Assembly: GCA_013694625.1 (NCBI GenBank)
Contig: JACDCD010000218.1
Coordinates: forward strand, 1-39,082
DNA: 39,082 bases
From: Actinomycetota bacterium
Lineage (GTDB): Bacteria > Actinomycetota > CADDZG01 > WHSQ01
Reading direction: 5' to 3'
In this document: piece by piece, positions 28,406 to 36,727 of the stretch
How positions within the stretch are numbered: the stretch's first letter is position 1
How the letters are laid out: every line of letters begins with the position of its first letter
Translations under genes and position numbers: made by a program
Notes under the pieces: generated by a model
What the model was told of the DNA's origin: nothing
The model's database searches: none
The model's input: the letters and a program-made list of their open reading frames with translations, nothing else

Positions 28406-28442
28406 TGGTCGAAAACGTACGCTCTGCGGCAATTTTCGACCA
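28406..28442. terminator. Inverted repeat between convergent operons
   Basis: TGGTCGAAAA (28406-28415) and TTTTCGACCA (28433-28442) form a perfect 10-bp stem with a 17-base loop, in the 63-base gap between the SDR stop and the tsaC stop. The A4/T4 ends lie inside the stem, so it could serve as a bidirectional terminator, although no free T-run follows. Confidence 0.45.
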
Positions 28443-28457
28443 CACTTGCGCTTCGGT

Positions 28458-29033
28458 TTACCTCAGGAGGTCGGAGGCAGGGAGCACTCCCTCCCTGAGA
28501 ACCACCGGCTCGCCGACCAGTGAGAGCACGGTCGATGGCGCACCGGACCTGTGCCCGCCGTCGACGTACGCTTCTACAGAGCGCCCAAGTGCCTCCCGTG
28601 CCTCGGCAACGGTCGTCGCCGGCGCGCCGCCGGACCGGTTGGCGCTCGACACCGCCAACGGCCCCGATTGTGCGAGCAGATCGCAGGCAATCCCGCACGC
28701 CGGGACCCGCACCGCGACGGTGGCTCGGTCGGTGCCTCCGAGGTCGTGGGACCAGCCTTCTGCGCGCCGGAGGACCAGGGTGAGGGGTCCCGGCCAGAAT
28801 CTCTGGGCGAGCTCCGTCGCCGTATCGTTAAAATAGGCAACCACGGCCAGAGTCTCGGCGCTTGCGCCCAGCATGGGCACTGGATTGGACCCGGGCCGGC
28901 CCTTGGCCCGGAAGAGCGCCTCCACCGCTCCGGGAACCGCCGGCATGACTCCGATTCCGTAGACGGTGTCGGTGGGCAGCACGATCGGGCGTCCTAGCCG
29001 GAGTGCCAGCAACGCGGGTTCCAGGGAAGTCAG
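28458..29033 (-). CDS. tsaC: L-threonylcarbamoyladenylate synthase (CTG start likely)
   Basis: This Sua5/YrdC-family enzyme makes threonylcarbamoyl-AMP for the t6A37 modification of ANN-reading tRNAs. Motifs are IVLPTDTVYGIG, the KGRPGSNPVPML loop (KxR) and SSANRSGG (SxN). The best start is a CTG at 29033, giving 191 residues. It overlaps the prmC stop as CTGA and has GGAGG exactly seven bases upstream. The only in-frame standard starts are a TTG at 29012, with no ribosome-binding site and only nine residues before the core, and a TTG at 29162 deep inside prmC. The C-terminal Sua5 domain is absent, so it is the short TsaC form. Confidence 0.9.
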   Translation of the reverse strand: MTSLEPALLALRLGRPIVLPTDTVYGIGVMPAVPGAVEALFRAKGRPGSNPVPMLGASAETLAVVAYFNDTATELAQRFWPGPLTLVLRRAEGWSHDLGGTDRATVAVRVPACGIACDLLAQSGPLAVSSANRSGGAPATTVAEAREALGRSVEAYVDGGHRSGAPSTVLSLVGEPVVLREGVLPASDLLR

Positions 29034-29869
29034 CGGCGGGCCTCCACGATCCGTTCCCGGCCCCCTAGATCCCTCCCCGTCGAAACTTCGACGTATCCCA
29101 GCCCCTCGACCAAGGCGGCCACCCGATCCCCCTGGGTGGCCCCTATCTCGAGCACGAGCCAACCACCCTCCCTGAGCCAGTCCCTCGCTTCGGACGTTAT
29201 CCGCCGGATGACATCGAGGCCGTCGCCACCCCCAAAGAGGGCGACCTGAGGTTCGTGGTCTTTCACCTCTTCGGGCAGCTCATCGGCTTCGTCGCGGCCC
29301 ACGTAAGGAGGGTTGGAAACGACAACATGGAGCCGCCTTCGCAGGGACGAGGGCACTTCATCGAAGAGGTCGCCCGACACCAGATGCACTGCGCCGCTCA
29401 GGGCAGCCACATTCCGTTCCCCCCACCACAGAGCCTGGGGGCTGACTTCGGTCGCCCACACTTCGGCATCCGGCCGCTCCTGCGCAATTGCGAGCGCCAT
29501 CGCCCCACTCCCCGTGCCGATATCGATGGCGATCCCACCCCTGGGAAGATGGGCCAACGCCCGGTCGACGACCTGCTCCGTCTCGGGCCGTGGAATGAAC
29601 ACGCCGGGCCCGACGGTCACATCGAGATGACGAAACCCCGCGACTCCGGTGACGTACTGGAGGGGCTCACCGAGCGTCCGTCTGCGCGTGAGATCGAGGA
29701 TGCGCCGCTCTTGCGCCGCTTCGATCTCCCCAGAACCGGTCACCAGATCAGGCCACCTCCACCCTGTCCCTGCCTCGACCAGCCATTGGGCCTCTCGCTC
29801 CGCCGATTCGATCCCGGCGTCGGCGAGCGCCTGCCTAACCCGCAGGAGCCATCCACGGGCAGTGCTCAG
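29030..29869 (-). CDS. prmC: Peptide chain release factor N5-glutamine methyltransferase (CTG start likely)
   Basis: PrmC methylates the Gln of the GGQ motif in release factors; its substrate gene prfA is immediately upstream. The SAM-binding motif IDIGTGSGAMALAIA and the catalytic SNPPYVGRDE (NPPY at about 186-189) are clear. From a CTG at 29869 the product has 279 residues, including the normal N-terminal helical domain (ARGWLLRVRQALADAGI...EAQWLVEAG). That CTG overlaps the prfA stop as CTGA. The first standard start, GTG 29743, would delete 42 residues of that domain. The upstream GGTGGG is a weak ribosome-binding site, so initiation may depend on coupling to prfA. Confidence 0.92.
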   Translation of the reverse strand: MSTARGWLLRVRQALADAGIESAEREAQWLVEAGTGWRWPDLVTGSGEIEAAQERRILDLTRRRTLGEPLQYVTGVAGFRHLDVTVGPGVFIPRPETEQVVDRALAHLPRGGIAIDIGTGSGAMALAIAQERPDAEVWATEVSPQALWWGERNVAALSGAVHLVSGDLFDEVPSSLRRRLHVVVSNPPYVGRDEADELPEEVKDHEPQVALFGGGDGLDVIRRITSEARDWLREGGWLVLEIGATQGDRVAALVEGLGYVEVSTGRDLGGRERIVEARR

Positions 29870-30942
29870 GAGGCTGGACCCACCAGAGTCTCCGTTCGTT
29901 CGCTGGAGGCCAACGCGTCCACGAGATCGTCGAGATCACCCTCGAGGATCTCCCCCAGCCGGTGCACCGTGTATCCGATTCGGTGGTCGGTCACGCGATT
30001 CTCATTGAAATTGTAGGTCCGGATGCGTTCCGAGCGGTCCGCTGTGCGGACCTGCGAGCGCCGCTCCTGGGACATCGCCTGGTCCTGTTCCTCCTGCTTC
30101 GCCTGGAGCAGTCGCGCCCTCAGGATTCGCAGGGCCTTCGCCTTGTTCTGAAGCTGCGATTTCTCGTCCTGGACGGCAACTTCCACGCCGGAGGGAAGGT
30201 GTTTGATTCGCACGGCCGAATCCGTTGTGTTCACGGACTGACCTCCCGGGCCGGTCGAGCGATAGACATCGACCTTGAGGTCGTTCGGATCGATCTCTAC
30301 CTCGACTTCCTCGGCTTCGGGCAGAACCACCACCGCTGCCGCCGACGTGTGGATCCGCCCGCTCGATTCGGTCTGGGGCACGCGCTGAACGCGATGGACA
30401 CCGGCTTCGTGCTTCAGCCTGGAAAACGCTCCCCGCCCTTTGATCGCAAAGGTGACCTCTTTGAACCCCCCCACACCACTCGTGCTCGAGGACAGAACCT
30501 CGCTCTTCCATCCCTTTGTCTCGGCATAGCGCTGATACATGCGAAAGAGCTCGGTCGCAAACAGGCCCGCCTCTTCACCACCAGCTCCGGCACGGACCTC
30601 CACGATGACGTCCCGATCATCGTTGGGATCCTTGGGTACGAGGGCCGCTGCGATCTGCTCCTGGAGCTCGTTGTAGGTGCGGCTGAACGAGGCTATCTCC
30701 TGCTCGACGTAGGCACGCTCCTCGCCCTGCGAACCGCGAAGCATTGACTTCGCCTCCTGGAGCTCATCGGCGACTATGCGGTAGCGACGCCAAGCCTCGA
30801 TCGTGCCCTTGAGGTCCGAATGCTCTTTGCCCAGGGAGCGCAGCTCGTTCGGGCGCGCCGCGATTGCCGGGTCGGACAGCAGTCTTTCGATCTGCTCGAA
30901 CCTGGCCTCCATCGTCGCGAGACGAGCCTGAGGGAGCTCCAC
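29866..30942 (-). CDS. prfA: Peptide chain release factor 1
   Basis: RF1 reads UAA and UAG stop codons and triggers release of the peptide. The 358-residue protein contains HRVQRVPQTESSGRIHTSAA, the codon-recognition region, and the catalytic GGQ at 233-235 (STGPGGQSVNTTDSAVRIKH). It starts with GTG six bases after GGAGG. Its stop overlaps the CTG start of prmC, which modifies this protein. Confidence 0.98.
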   Translation of the reverse strand: MELPQARLATMEARFEQIERLLSDPAIAARPNELRSLGKEHSDLKGTIEAWRRYRIVADELQEAKSMLRGSQGEERAYVEQEIASFSRTYNELQEQIAAALVPKDPNDDRDVIVEVRAGAGGEEAGLFATELFRMYQRYAETKGWKSEVLSSSTSGVGGFKEVTFAIKGRGAFSRLKHEAGVHRVQRVPQTESSGRIHTSAAAVVVLPEAEEVEVEIDPNDLKVDVYRSTGPGGQSVNTTDSAVRIKHLPSGVEVAVQDEKSQLQNKAKALRILRARLLQAKQEEQDQAMSQERRSQVRTADRSERIRTYNFNENRVTDHRIGYTVHRLGEILEGDLDDLVDALASSERTETLVGPAS

Positions 30943-31028
30943 TGGATGCCTCCGCAGTCGGCGTGGCGGTCAAAAGGGGGACCCTGGCAGAATAACCGCG
31001 CCGGGTCTGAGCGCCTTCGAGACTCCTG

Positions 31029-31982
31029 TCAGGCGACCGGGGTATCCGCCGCACCTTGCTGCTGGGGTTCCGTGGGCAAAGCCACCGCCTGCATCGCTGC
31101 GATAGCCACCTCGATCTGGTCCAGCGAGGGTGGCTTCGTGGTGATCCTCTGAAGAGCCAGTCCCGGCAGCATCGAGATACGGAAAACCAGCGAGCGTTCG
31201 TTCCGGGAAGCAAGCTTAATTGCTTCGTAGGAGATTCCGGCCAGTACCGGAATCGCAAGAAGGCGGGCGCCGATCCTCAGTAGGAACCCCCCGCTGACCA
31301 CAAGATCGATGATGAAGTGTGCAACGATCGTCAGGAACAGAACGATGAACAAAAAGTTGGTTCCGCAGCGCACGTGCAAGGTGGAGTAGTTGTCATCGAT
31401 CTCGCGCGGGACCAACGGATCACCATTCTCATACGCGTAGATGGTCTTGTGCTCTGCGCCGTGATACTGAAAGACGCGCCGGACGTCTTTGAAGCGGCTG
31501 ATGAGCAGCAGATAACCCACGAAAATGCCAAGCCGCAGCGCCCCTTCGATGAGGTTGAAGAGAAGTGGCCGCTCGTCTGAAAGGTTACCGACGAAAGACT
31601 CGACCAGGCGGGTTCCAAACACCGGGAGCATGATGAAGAAAAGTGAGAACACGACCATGGAGATGCCCATGGTCCAGCCGAGCTGCCGATCGGAGAGCTG
31701 CTCGTCTTCGTCTTCGTCTTCAAGCGCTAAGCTCGCAGAAATCATCAAGGCCTTGAGGCCGATCGCAAGCGACTCGCCGAGCACCAGACAACCCCGCAGG
31801 AGCGGCAACTTCAGCCAGGGATGGCGTTGGGCGAGGCCGGGAAGTGGGTGAGACTCAATCGCGATGGTGCTGTCGGGCTTCCGGCATGCAACCGCCCACG
31901 ACGCCGGGCCCCGCATCATCACGCCCTCCATCACAGCCTGTCCGCCGATGGACGGTTTCTTCGCCTGTGTCGGGTCGCCCAC
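31029..31982 (-). CDS. DUF1385 (YqhQ-like) membrane protein
   Basis: The 317-residue protein has the DUF1385 signatures GGQAVMEGVMMRGP at the N-terminus and VFQYHGAEHKTIYAYE in the middle. About five hydrophobic segments follow (LLLRGCLVLGESLAIGLKAL, WTMGISMVVFSLFFIMLPVFG, LIEGALRLGIFVGYLLLIS, FLFIVLFLTIVAHFIIDLVV and one more). The function of the family is unknown; it is often encoded next to prfA, prmC and rpmE, as here. It starts with GTG eight bases after the rpmE stop. Confidence 0.93.
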   Translation of the reverse strand: MGDPTQAKKPSIGGQAVMEGVMMRGPASWAVACRKPDSTIAIESHPLPGLAQRHPWLKLPLLRGCLVLGESLAIGLKALMISASLALEDEDEDEQLSDRQLGWTMGISMVVFSLFFIMLPVFGTRLVESFVGNLSDERPLLFNLIEGALRLGIFVGYLLLISRFKDVRRVFQYHGAEHKTIYAYENGDPLVPREIDDNYSTLHVRCGTNFLFIVLFLTIVAHFIIDLVVSGGFLLRIGARLLAIPVLAGISYEAIKLASRNERSLVFRISMLPGLALQRITTKPPSLDQIEVAIAAMQAVALPTEPQQQGAADTPVA

Positions 31983-31990
31983 CCTGGCCG

Positions 31991-32233
31991 CTAACTCTGC
32001 TCGGCGCCCTGCGTGGCGCCGCTAGCCTGAGTTCCCTTCTTCGCATACTTCTTCTGAAAGCGCTCGACCCGGCCTCCGGTGTCGACGAGCTTTTGCTTGC
32101 CGGTGTAGAAGGGGTGGCACTTGTCGCACAGCTCGACGTGCATCTCAGCTTGCGTCGATCTGGTCACGAAGGTGTTGCCACACGAGCACGTCACCCGGGT
32201 CTGAACGTAGTCTGGATGTATTCCCTGTTTCAT
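31991..32233 (-). CDS. rpmE: 50S ribosomal protein bL31
   Basis: The 80-residue bL31 starts [20 protein letters not shown] and has the zinc-binding cysteines of the C+ form (CSC and [10 protein letters not shown]). The Lys-rich C-terminus continues into a short Gly/Ala/Gln tail. AGGAAGAG precedes the ATG at 32233. Upstream frame to 32368 is open but belongs to another reading frame's gene. The ATG overlaps the stop of the 50-residue ORF described next as ATGA. Confidence 0.97.
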   Translation of the reverse strand: MKQGIHPDYVQTRVTCSCGNTFVTRSTQAEMHVELCDKCHPFYTGKQKLVDTGGRVERFQKKYAKKGTQASGATQGAEQS

Positions 32234-32382
32234 AGCTCTTCCTTTCGAGCCTCTTGCTGCTCCCTGGCTTTGCGTGCCCTGTCGTAGGCGACCGATGCCC
32301 TGGCCATTATCTTGAAGGTGGCGATCAAACCGCCCACCAGCCCGACGATGGTCAACCATTCGGGCCAACCTAAACCCAACAA
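32230..32382 (-). CDS. Small single-span membrane protein between rho and rpmE
   Basis: A 50-residue frame starts at TTG 32382 (second TTG at 32379), four bases after the rho stop codon. AAGGGG, located across the rho stop, is about eight bases upstream. Its stop overlaps the rpmE ATG (ATGA), a typical coupling. The product [19 protein letters not shown] continues into a hydrophobic helix of about 18 residues and then a strongly basic, Glu/Lys/Arg-rich amphipathic tail ([18 protein letters not shown]). It looks like a real small membrane protein, not noise, but I know of no family. Alternatively it is a leader frame that couples rpmE translation to rho. Confidence 0.6.
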   Translation of the reverse strand: MLGLGWPEWLTIVGLVGGLIATFKIMARASVAYDRARKAREQQEARKEEL

Positions 32383-32385
32383 GAA

Positions 32386-34104
32386 TTAATCCCCTTTGAC
32401 GGGAGCCTTGGCGATTTCACGCAGAAACTGAACATTGCCCGCAGTCGCCTTCATCTTGTCGATCAACAACTCGAGGGCTCCTCCGTCGGCCAGGGCGTGC
32501 AGAACACGCCGCAGCCGCCAAACCAGCTGCAGCTCCTCTGGGGTCAGAAGCAGCTCCTCTTTACGCGTCCCGGACGCCTGGATGTCGATCGCCGGGAAGA
32601 TGCGCTTCTCCGACATCCTGCGGTCCAGCTTCAGCTCCCAGTTTCCTGTGCCTTTGAACTCTTCGAAAATAACCTCGTCCATTCGCGATCCTGTCTCGAC
32701 CAACGCAGTGGCAAGGATGGTCAGTGAGCCCCCGAATTCGATATTCCGCGCTGCGCCGAAGAAACGCTTTGGCGGATAGAGGGCGGTCGAATCAACACCA
32801 CCGGATAAGATGCGCCCGGAGGCCGGCGTCGCAAGGTTGTACGCCCGGGAGAGACGGGTAATGCCGTCGAGGAGAATCAGGACGTCCCGGCCCATCTCGA
32901 CCAACCGTTTGGCCCGTTCGAGCGTCAGCTCGGTTACCTGAATGTGGTCGTCCGAGGGGCGGTCGAAAGTCGAATAGATGACCTCTCCATCCACCGAGCG
33001 CTGCATATCGGTGACCTCTTCGGGCCGTTCGTCCACCAGTAGGACGATCAGATGCGTTTCCGGATTGTTCGTGCGGACGGCATTCGCTATCTCTTTCATG
33101 ACGGTCGTCTTGCCGGCTTTAGGCGGGCTGACGATCATGCCGCGCTGCCCCTTCCCGATAGGGGCGATCAGATCGATGATGCGCGGGGTGATGAGGCGCG
33201 GCTGCTCGAGTTGCTCGAGCGTCAGCCGGTCCTGTGGATACAACGGTGTGAGATCTGCGAACCGCGGCCGGCGCTGCGCCGCCTCCGGCTCATCGCCGTT
33301 GATATGACGGATCTTCAGCAACGCCTGGTACTTCTCGGACTCCTTTGGGGATCTGACCGATCCGGTGATCTCATCTCCTTTGCGGAGGTGGAACCGCCGC
33401 ACCTGCGAGACCGAGACGTAAACATCCCGGTCACCGGGCAGATATCCATTTGTTCTGAGGAACCCGTAACCCTCTGGAAGAAGATCGAGAATGCCCGTCC
33501 TGATCTCCGCCGAGGCGTCATCCTCAGCCTCGAGATCTTCCCACCGTTCGTCTCGCACATAGGCGGGAATTGCGCCACCTCCGCCGCCGCCGCTTCCACG
33601 CCCCCGGCGACGTCTCCTTCCTTTGCTGTCGCGCTGATCGGCTTTCTCACGAGGCCGCAAGCGTGTATCCCTCCCTTGGGGGCGACGTCTCTGCTGACGA
33701 TCGCCACGGGTATCGTTTTCGTCCGTTGCCGTGTTGTCCACCTTGCCGGGCGAAGAGGGGGCGCCACTCCCGTTGGTTCCCGCGCTCGGCTCCGCCGCCG
33801 GCTGAGTTCCCTCACCTGCGACGGCGACCTCGAGCGGCGGAGCAATCTCGCGCCGGGGCTCATCCGCAGGTACGGACTGCTGTACCGCGGTCCCGCTTTG
33901 TGGGGGACGAGCTTCGCCCTCTGGAAGGGTTTCTTGCACGGCCGGTTTGGGCGGCGAGCTTTTCCCGTTTCCGTTGGTGGCGATCATGTTGACGATCTCC
34001 GCCTTCTTCAGCCCCCCGACCTTCAAGTCAAGTGATTTGGCGATCTGCTTGAGCTCGACAACGGCCTTGGATTCCAAGATCGAGCGGTCCAACGTATCGG
34101 CCAC
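32386..34104 (-). CDS. rho: Transcription termination factor Rho
   Basis: Rho is the hexameric RNA-dependent ATPase that ends transcription. The 572-residue protein has a Rho_N SAP-like motif ([26 protein letters not shown]), then a 120-residue low-complexity insert ending in a very basic [15 protein letters not shown] / [16 protein letters not shown] stretch typical of actinobacterial Rho. A cold-shock-like RNA-binding domain ([20 protein letters not shown]) and the ATPase core follow, with Walker [13 protein letters not shown] and [17 protein letters not shown]. It starts with GTG six bases after AGGAGG. The 133 bases upstream, to the kinase gene at 34238, hold no other ORF and may be an autoregulated leader. 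Confidence 0.98.
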   Translation of the reverse strand: MADTLDRSILESKAVVELKQIAKSLDLKVGGLKKAEIVNMIATNGNGKSSPPKPAVQETLPEGEARPPQSGTAVQQSVPADEPRREIAPPLEVAVAGEGTQPAAEPSAGTNGSGAPSSPGKVDNTATDENDTRGDRQQRRRPQGRDTRLRPREKADQRDSKGRRRRRGRGSGGGGGGAIPAYVRDERWEDLEAEDDASAEIRTGILDLLPEGYGFLRTNGYLPGDRDVYVSVSQVRRFHLRKGDEITGSVRSPKESEKYQALLKIRHINGDEPEAAQRRPRFADLTPLYPQDRLTLEQLEQPRLITPRIIDLIAPIGKGQRGMIVSPPKAGKTTVMKEIANAVRTNNPETHLIVLLVDERPEEVTDMQRSVDGEVIYSTFDRPSDDHIQVTELTLERAKRLVEMGRDVLILLDGITRLSRAYNLATPASGRILSGGVDSTALYPPKRFFGAARNIEFGGSLTILATALVETGSRMDEVIFEEFKGTGNWELKLDRRMSEKRIFPAIDIQASGTRKEELLLTPEELQLVWRLRRVLHALADGGALELLIDKMKATAGNVQFLREIAKAPVKGD

Positions 34105-34237
34105 TTATGCCTCCTGCGTCGAGGGAGAAGCTCCGGCAATTCTTGTCCGAGACTCCCCCCAAAGGATCAATGGATGGGGCTTACTCATTCCTGTGAACTT
34201 TGTTATTCGTGGACGGCACGGCACCCCTGATGCGTTT

Positions 34238-35242
34238 TCACAAGATGCTTTCATGTGCAATATCTTCCCGCCTTCCTCCCAAGCTTAGTGGTTCGGCAGC
34301 CGGATCTGCCGCCTCTTCCGATCCCGCCCGAGTTCCCTCCTCTACTGTGTTGAGAGCCTTCGTCAATACGTGATCGATGATCCTGGAAAGCGTTGCGTCG
34401 ACGTCGTCACAATGCTCGATTGTCGGCACCTCTCGCATCAGAGCCGAAGACACCATGTATCTCTGGATTCGACGGATCTTGTCGAAAGATTTTAGGTAAC
34501 GATCTTTCGGTCGTGCTTCCCGAGACCGGCAGTGAAAGTGGTCCCGATGAAGCTGCTCATCGTCCACGGTGATGACCAAAGAAACTATAACCGCTTCCTC
34601 ACTATCGACACTCTGCAGAAAACCCGGCACGAGATGAGCCCCCTCCAGGATCATGTCGGTTCCCTCCGCCACCGCCCGGTCGATCAACGCCTGAGCGCCA
34701 ACCGCCACGGCGGCCGCCTGCTCCCGGAAGCCGATTATCAATCGATCCCCAGAGTTGGGAATCGGCTGCCGAAGGGCGTTGTCGGCTTCGAAAGAGGAAG
34801 AATAAAGGGTGGGAAACATCTGGGCCGTGAAGGCGCTTCTCAATACCTCCCGGACTGCATCAGTCGACACCACACGAGTGATGCCGAGACGAGTTGCAAG
34901 CTGCGTAGCGATCGTCGACTTCCCCACGCCGGTGGCGCCGCCGAGCAATATGATCAACGGACCGTCGAGTTCAACAACCGACTCCCACTTCAGGTAGGCC
35001 TCAACGTACTTGCGGCCCGCCTCACGGTCCAGCACCTCGAGGGTTACTTTCCTTATGTAGGAGGAGGACAGATCGCCGGCCGGCTGCGACCTAAGCTCTT
35101 CTTCCACTTTGTTGGCCACCGCATACGAACGCGCCGGGGATAGTCCTGTGACCATCAGCGATGAGGCAGCCAAGCCTTTCGAATAAGGCAAGCCATGACC
35201 TCGGTCTGCGAGAAAGAAATGCTGTCGCCTTGCGACCGTCAT
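34238..35242 (-). CDS. 2-phosphoglycerate kinase
   Basis: This enzyme phosphorylates 2-phosphoglycerate to 2,3-bisphosphoglycerate, the precursor of cyclic 2,3-diphosphoglycerate. The 334-residue protein has an ATP-cone-like N-terminus (SLMVTGLSPARSYAVANKVEEEL at 28-50, SSSYIRKVTLEVL), as in methanogen 2PGK. Its P-loop kinase domain has Walker A GGATGVGKST at 101-110, TRVVSTDAVREVLRS and DMILEGAHLVPGFL. It follows the cDPG synthetase gene by 22 bases on the same strand, which strongly supports the assignment. A related P-loop kinase acting on another phosphoacid is the alternative. Confidence 0.87.
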   Translation of the reverse strand: MTVARRQHFFLADRGHGLPYSKGLAASSLMVTGLSPARSYAVANKVEEELRSQPAGDLSSSYIRKVTLEVLDREAGRKYVEAYLKWESVVELDGPLIILLGGATGVGKSTIATQLATRLGITRVVSTDAVREVLRSAFTAQMFPTLYSSSFEADNALRQPIPNSGDRLIIGFREQAAAVAVGAQALIDRAVAEGTDMILEGAHLVPGFLQSVDSEEAVIVSLVITVDDEQLHRDHFHCRSREARPKDRYLKSFDKIRRIQRYMVSSALMREVPTIEHCDDVDATLSRIIDHVLTKALNTVEEGTRAGSEEAADPAAEPLSLGGRREDIAHESIL

Positions 35243-35264
35243 GTCCTTGGGGATCCTTTACCGC

Positions 35265-36620
35265 TTAACGACAACGGCTTGTGGCAAGATTGCCCGCCCA
35301 CAACAGGGTTGCGACGGGGTCGTCGCCGGCAATGCCGTGTGGCACGTTGTCCATATACACCACTTCCATCCTCGCCTCGAGCGCCCATCTGGTTGCAACG
35401 TCAACCGCCGCCGCCTTCACTTCACAGAGCAGCACCTCTGCGCCGTTCCTGCCGGCTTCCAGCTCCCCCTTGAGCCTTCCTCTATCCGCCAATGCATGAA
35501 CCACTGTGGTTACGCGACATCCGTGATGTTCCTCTAGATGCTTCTTCAAGAGCCCCCCGGCTTCTTCAGGAGCTGTTGTAGCCACCATGACCAACGCCCC
35601 CTCAACGGAACGGGTGGGGGTAGGACGGAAGACTGTGCGAACCATGCGGGGTTCGTCCCGTGAATCATCCCCCCCAAGCGAGCGCAACACGCTCTTTATC
35701 AGGGAGGCCACGGTGGAAGCCCGGGAGTCCGAACCCGATGGGGCAGATGCCATTGTAACGAATACGAAGTCGCAGAGCAACAGGCGGTAGGGCCCGAGGT
35801 ACCCGAGCAGGTACTCGTCGGGGACCGAGGCCGGGACAACCAGGCCGGTGACGTCGGCGTGGGCAGGAGGAATCGCCGAGCCAGACCCTTCGAGGATCAT
35901 CAAGTCGCCGGGGAGGTCGTTGGCAAGCTCGATTCCCTCCGCCACATTCGAGATGGCGACGCCTCCGGCGAGCCCGCCGCCGCACCTCCGGCAACCGACG
36001 GTTGGCACCCCCGCCAGGAGGGCATCCTCGATGTAATCGGATGCAGCGTGCTTCCCGGCGTCCGCCCATGCCAGGAGGTCTGTGGGCGCCAGATCCAGGG
36101 CGTCGCCCCTCAAGACTTCCGGCTGGGCCGGTCCTCCCCGCCCCATGGCGACCACTACGGGGCTACGACCGTCGGCAGCGAGACTCCTAGCGGCCAGACC
36201 GGCCACAGCGGTCTTGCCCGAGCGCTTGCCCGTCCCGATGATTGCAATGGTCGGCTTGCTTGCCAACCTGGGGCGTGGCGGCGGTGAGAAGAAGAAGTCG
36301 GCCCCTTCGTACGGGACGCCGTGCAACAGGGCAATCGACACGAGCTCGTGCCGGCGACGATAGTCGAGGACGGGTTCGTCAGAGAGATCCACCACCAGCT
36401 CGGGTGACAGCTCCCGGATCGCCCGCCCAAGAGCGCTCGCCGGATGGCCGCCCCTGACGGCGATACCCGCTATCGAGGCCACCCCCGCAGGGGGGAGCTT
36501 CTCCCGCCCCCCGGCCATCACCACCGCCACTATCTCCCTGCCCCGAAGACGAAGGGTGTGGATGGCCGCCTCGACCACCGGCGGGTAGTGCTCTCCATCG
36601 ACCACGACGACACAGCGCAG
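35265..36620 (-). CDS. cpgS: Cyclic 2,3-diphosphoglycerate synthetase (CTG start likely)
   Basis: This enzyme closes 2,3-bisphosphoglycerate into cyclic 2,3-diphosphoglycerate with ATP. The protein has the DGEHYPPVV signature at the N-terminus, VVDLSDEPVLDYRRR, the P-loop GTGKRSGKT at about 129-137, VAMGRGGPAQPEVL and LEGSGSAIPP, matching the methanogen synthetase in order and length (about 451 residues). The best start is CTG 36620, with GGAAGG eight bases upstream, which restores the first beta strand (LRCVVVVDGEHY). The only standard start, GTG 36605, leaves just one residue before DGEHY. Bacterial copies are uncommon. It is divergent from the membrane-protein gene at 36728. Confidence 0.88.
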   Translation of the reverse strand: MRCVVVVDGEHYPPVVEAAIHTLRLRGREIVAVVMAGGREKLPPAGVASIAGIAVRGGHPASALGRAIRELSPELVVDLSDEPVLDYRRRHELVSIALLHGVPYEGADFFFSPPPRPRLASKPTIAIIGTGKRSGKTAVAGLAARSLAADGRSPVVVAMGRGGPAQPEVLRGDALDLAPTDLLAWADAGKHAASDYIEDALLAGVPTVGCRRCGGGLAGGVAISNVAEGIELANDLPGDLMILEGSGSAIPPAHADVTGLVVPASVPDEYLLGYLGPYRLLLCDFVFVTMASAPSGSDSRASTVASLIKSVLRSLGGDDSRDEPRMVRTVFRPTPTRSVEGALVMVATTAPEEAGGLLKKHLEEHHGCRVTTVVHALADRGRLKGELEAGRNGAEVLLCEVKAAAVDVATRWALEARMEVVYMDNVPHGIAGDDPVATLLWAGNLATSRCR

Positions 36621-36727
36621 GGCGGGGGCCTTCCGGGCTCAGAGGGTTAGGGGCGCGCTTTCCTGGGAACCCTGAATCCGGTTCGCAAGCCACGCTTCAC
36701 CTGCCTAAGCCTAGGAGGCTATCAAAG

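Noticed and set aside
33052-34035. Plus-strand 327-codon frame opposite rho
   Set aside because: Shadow of the GC-rich rho insert; no domain and no initiation signal.
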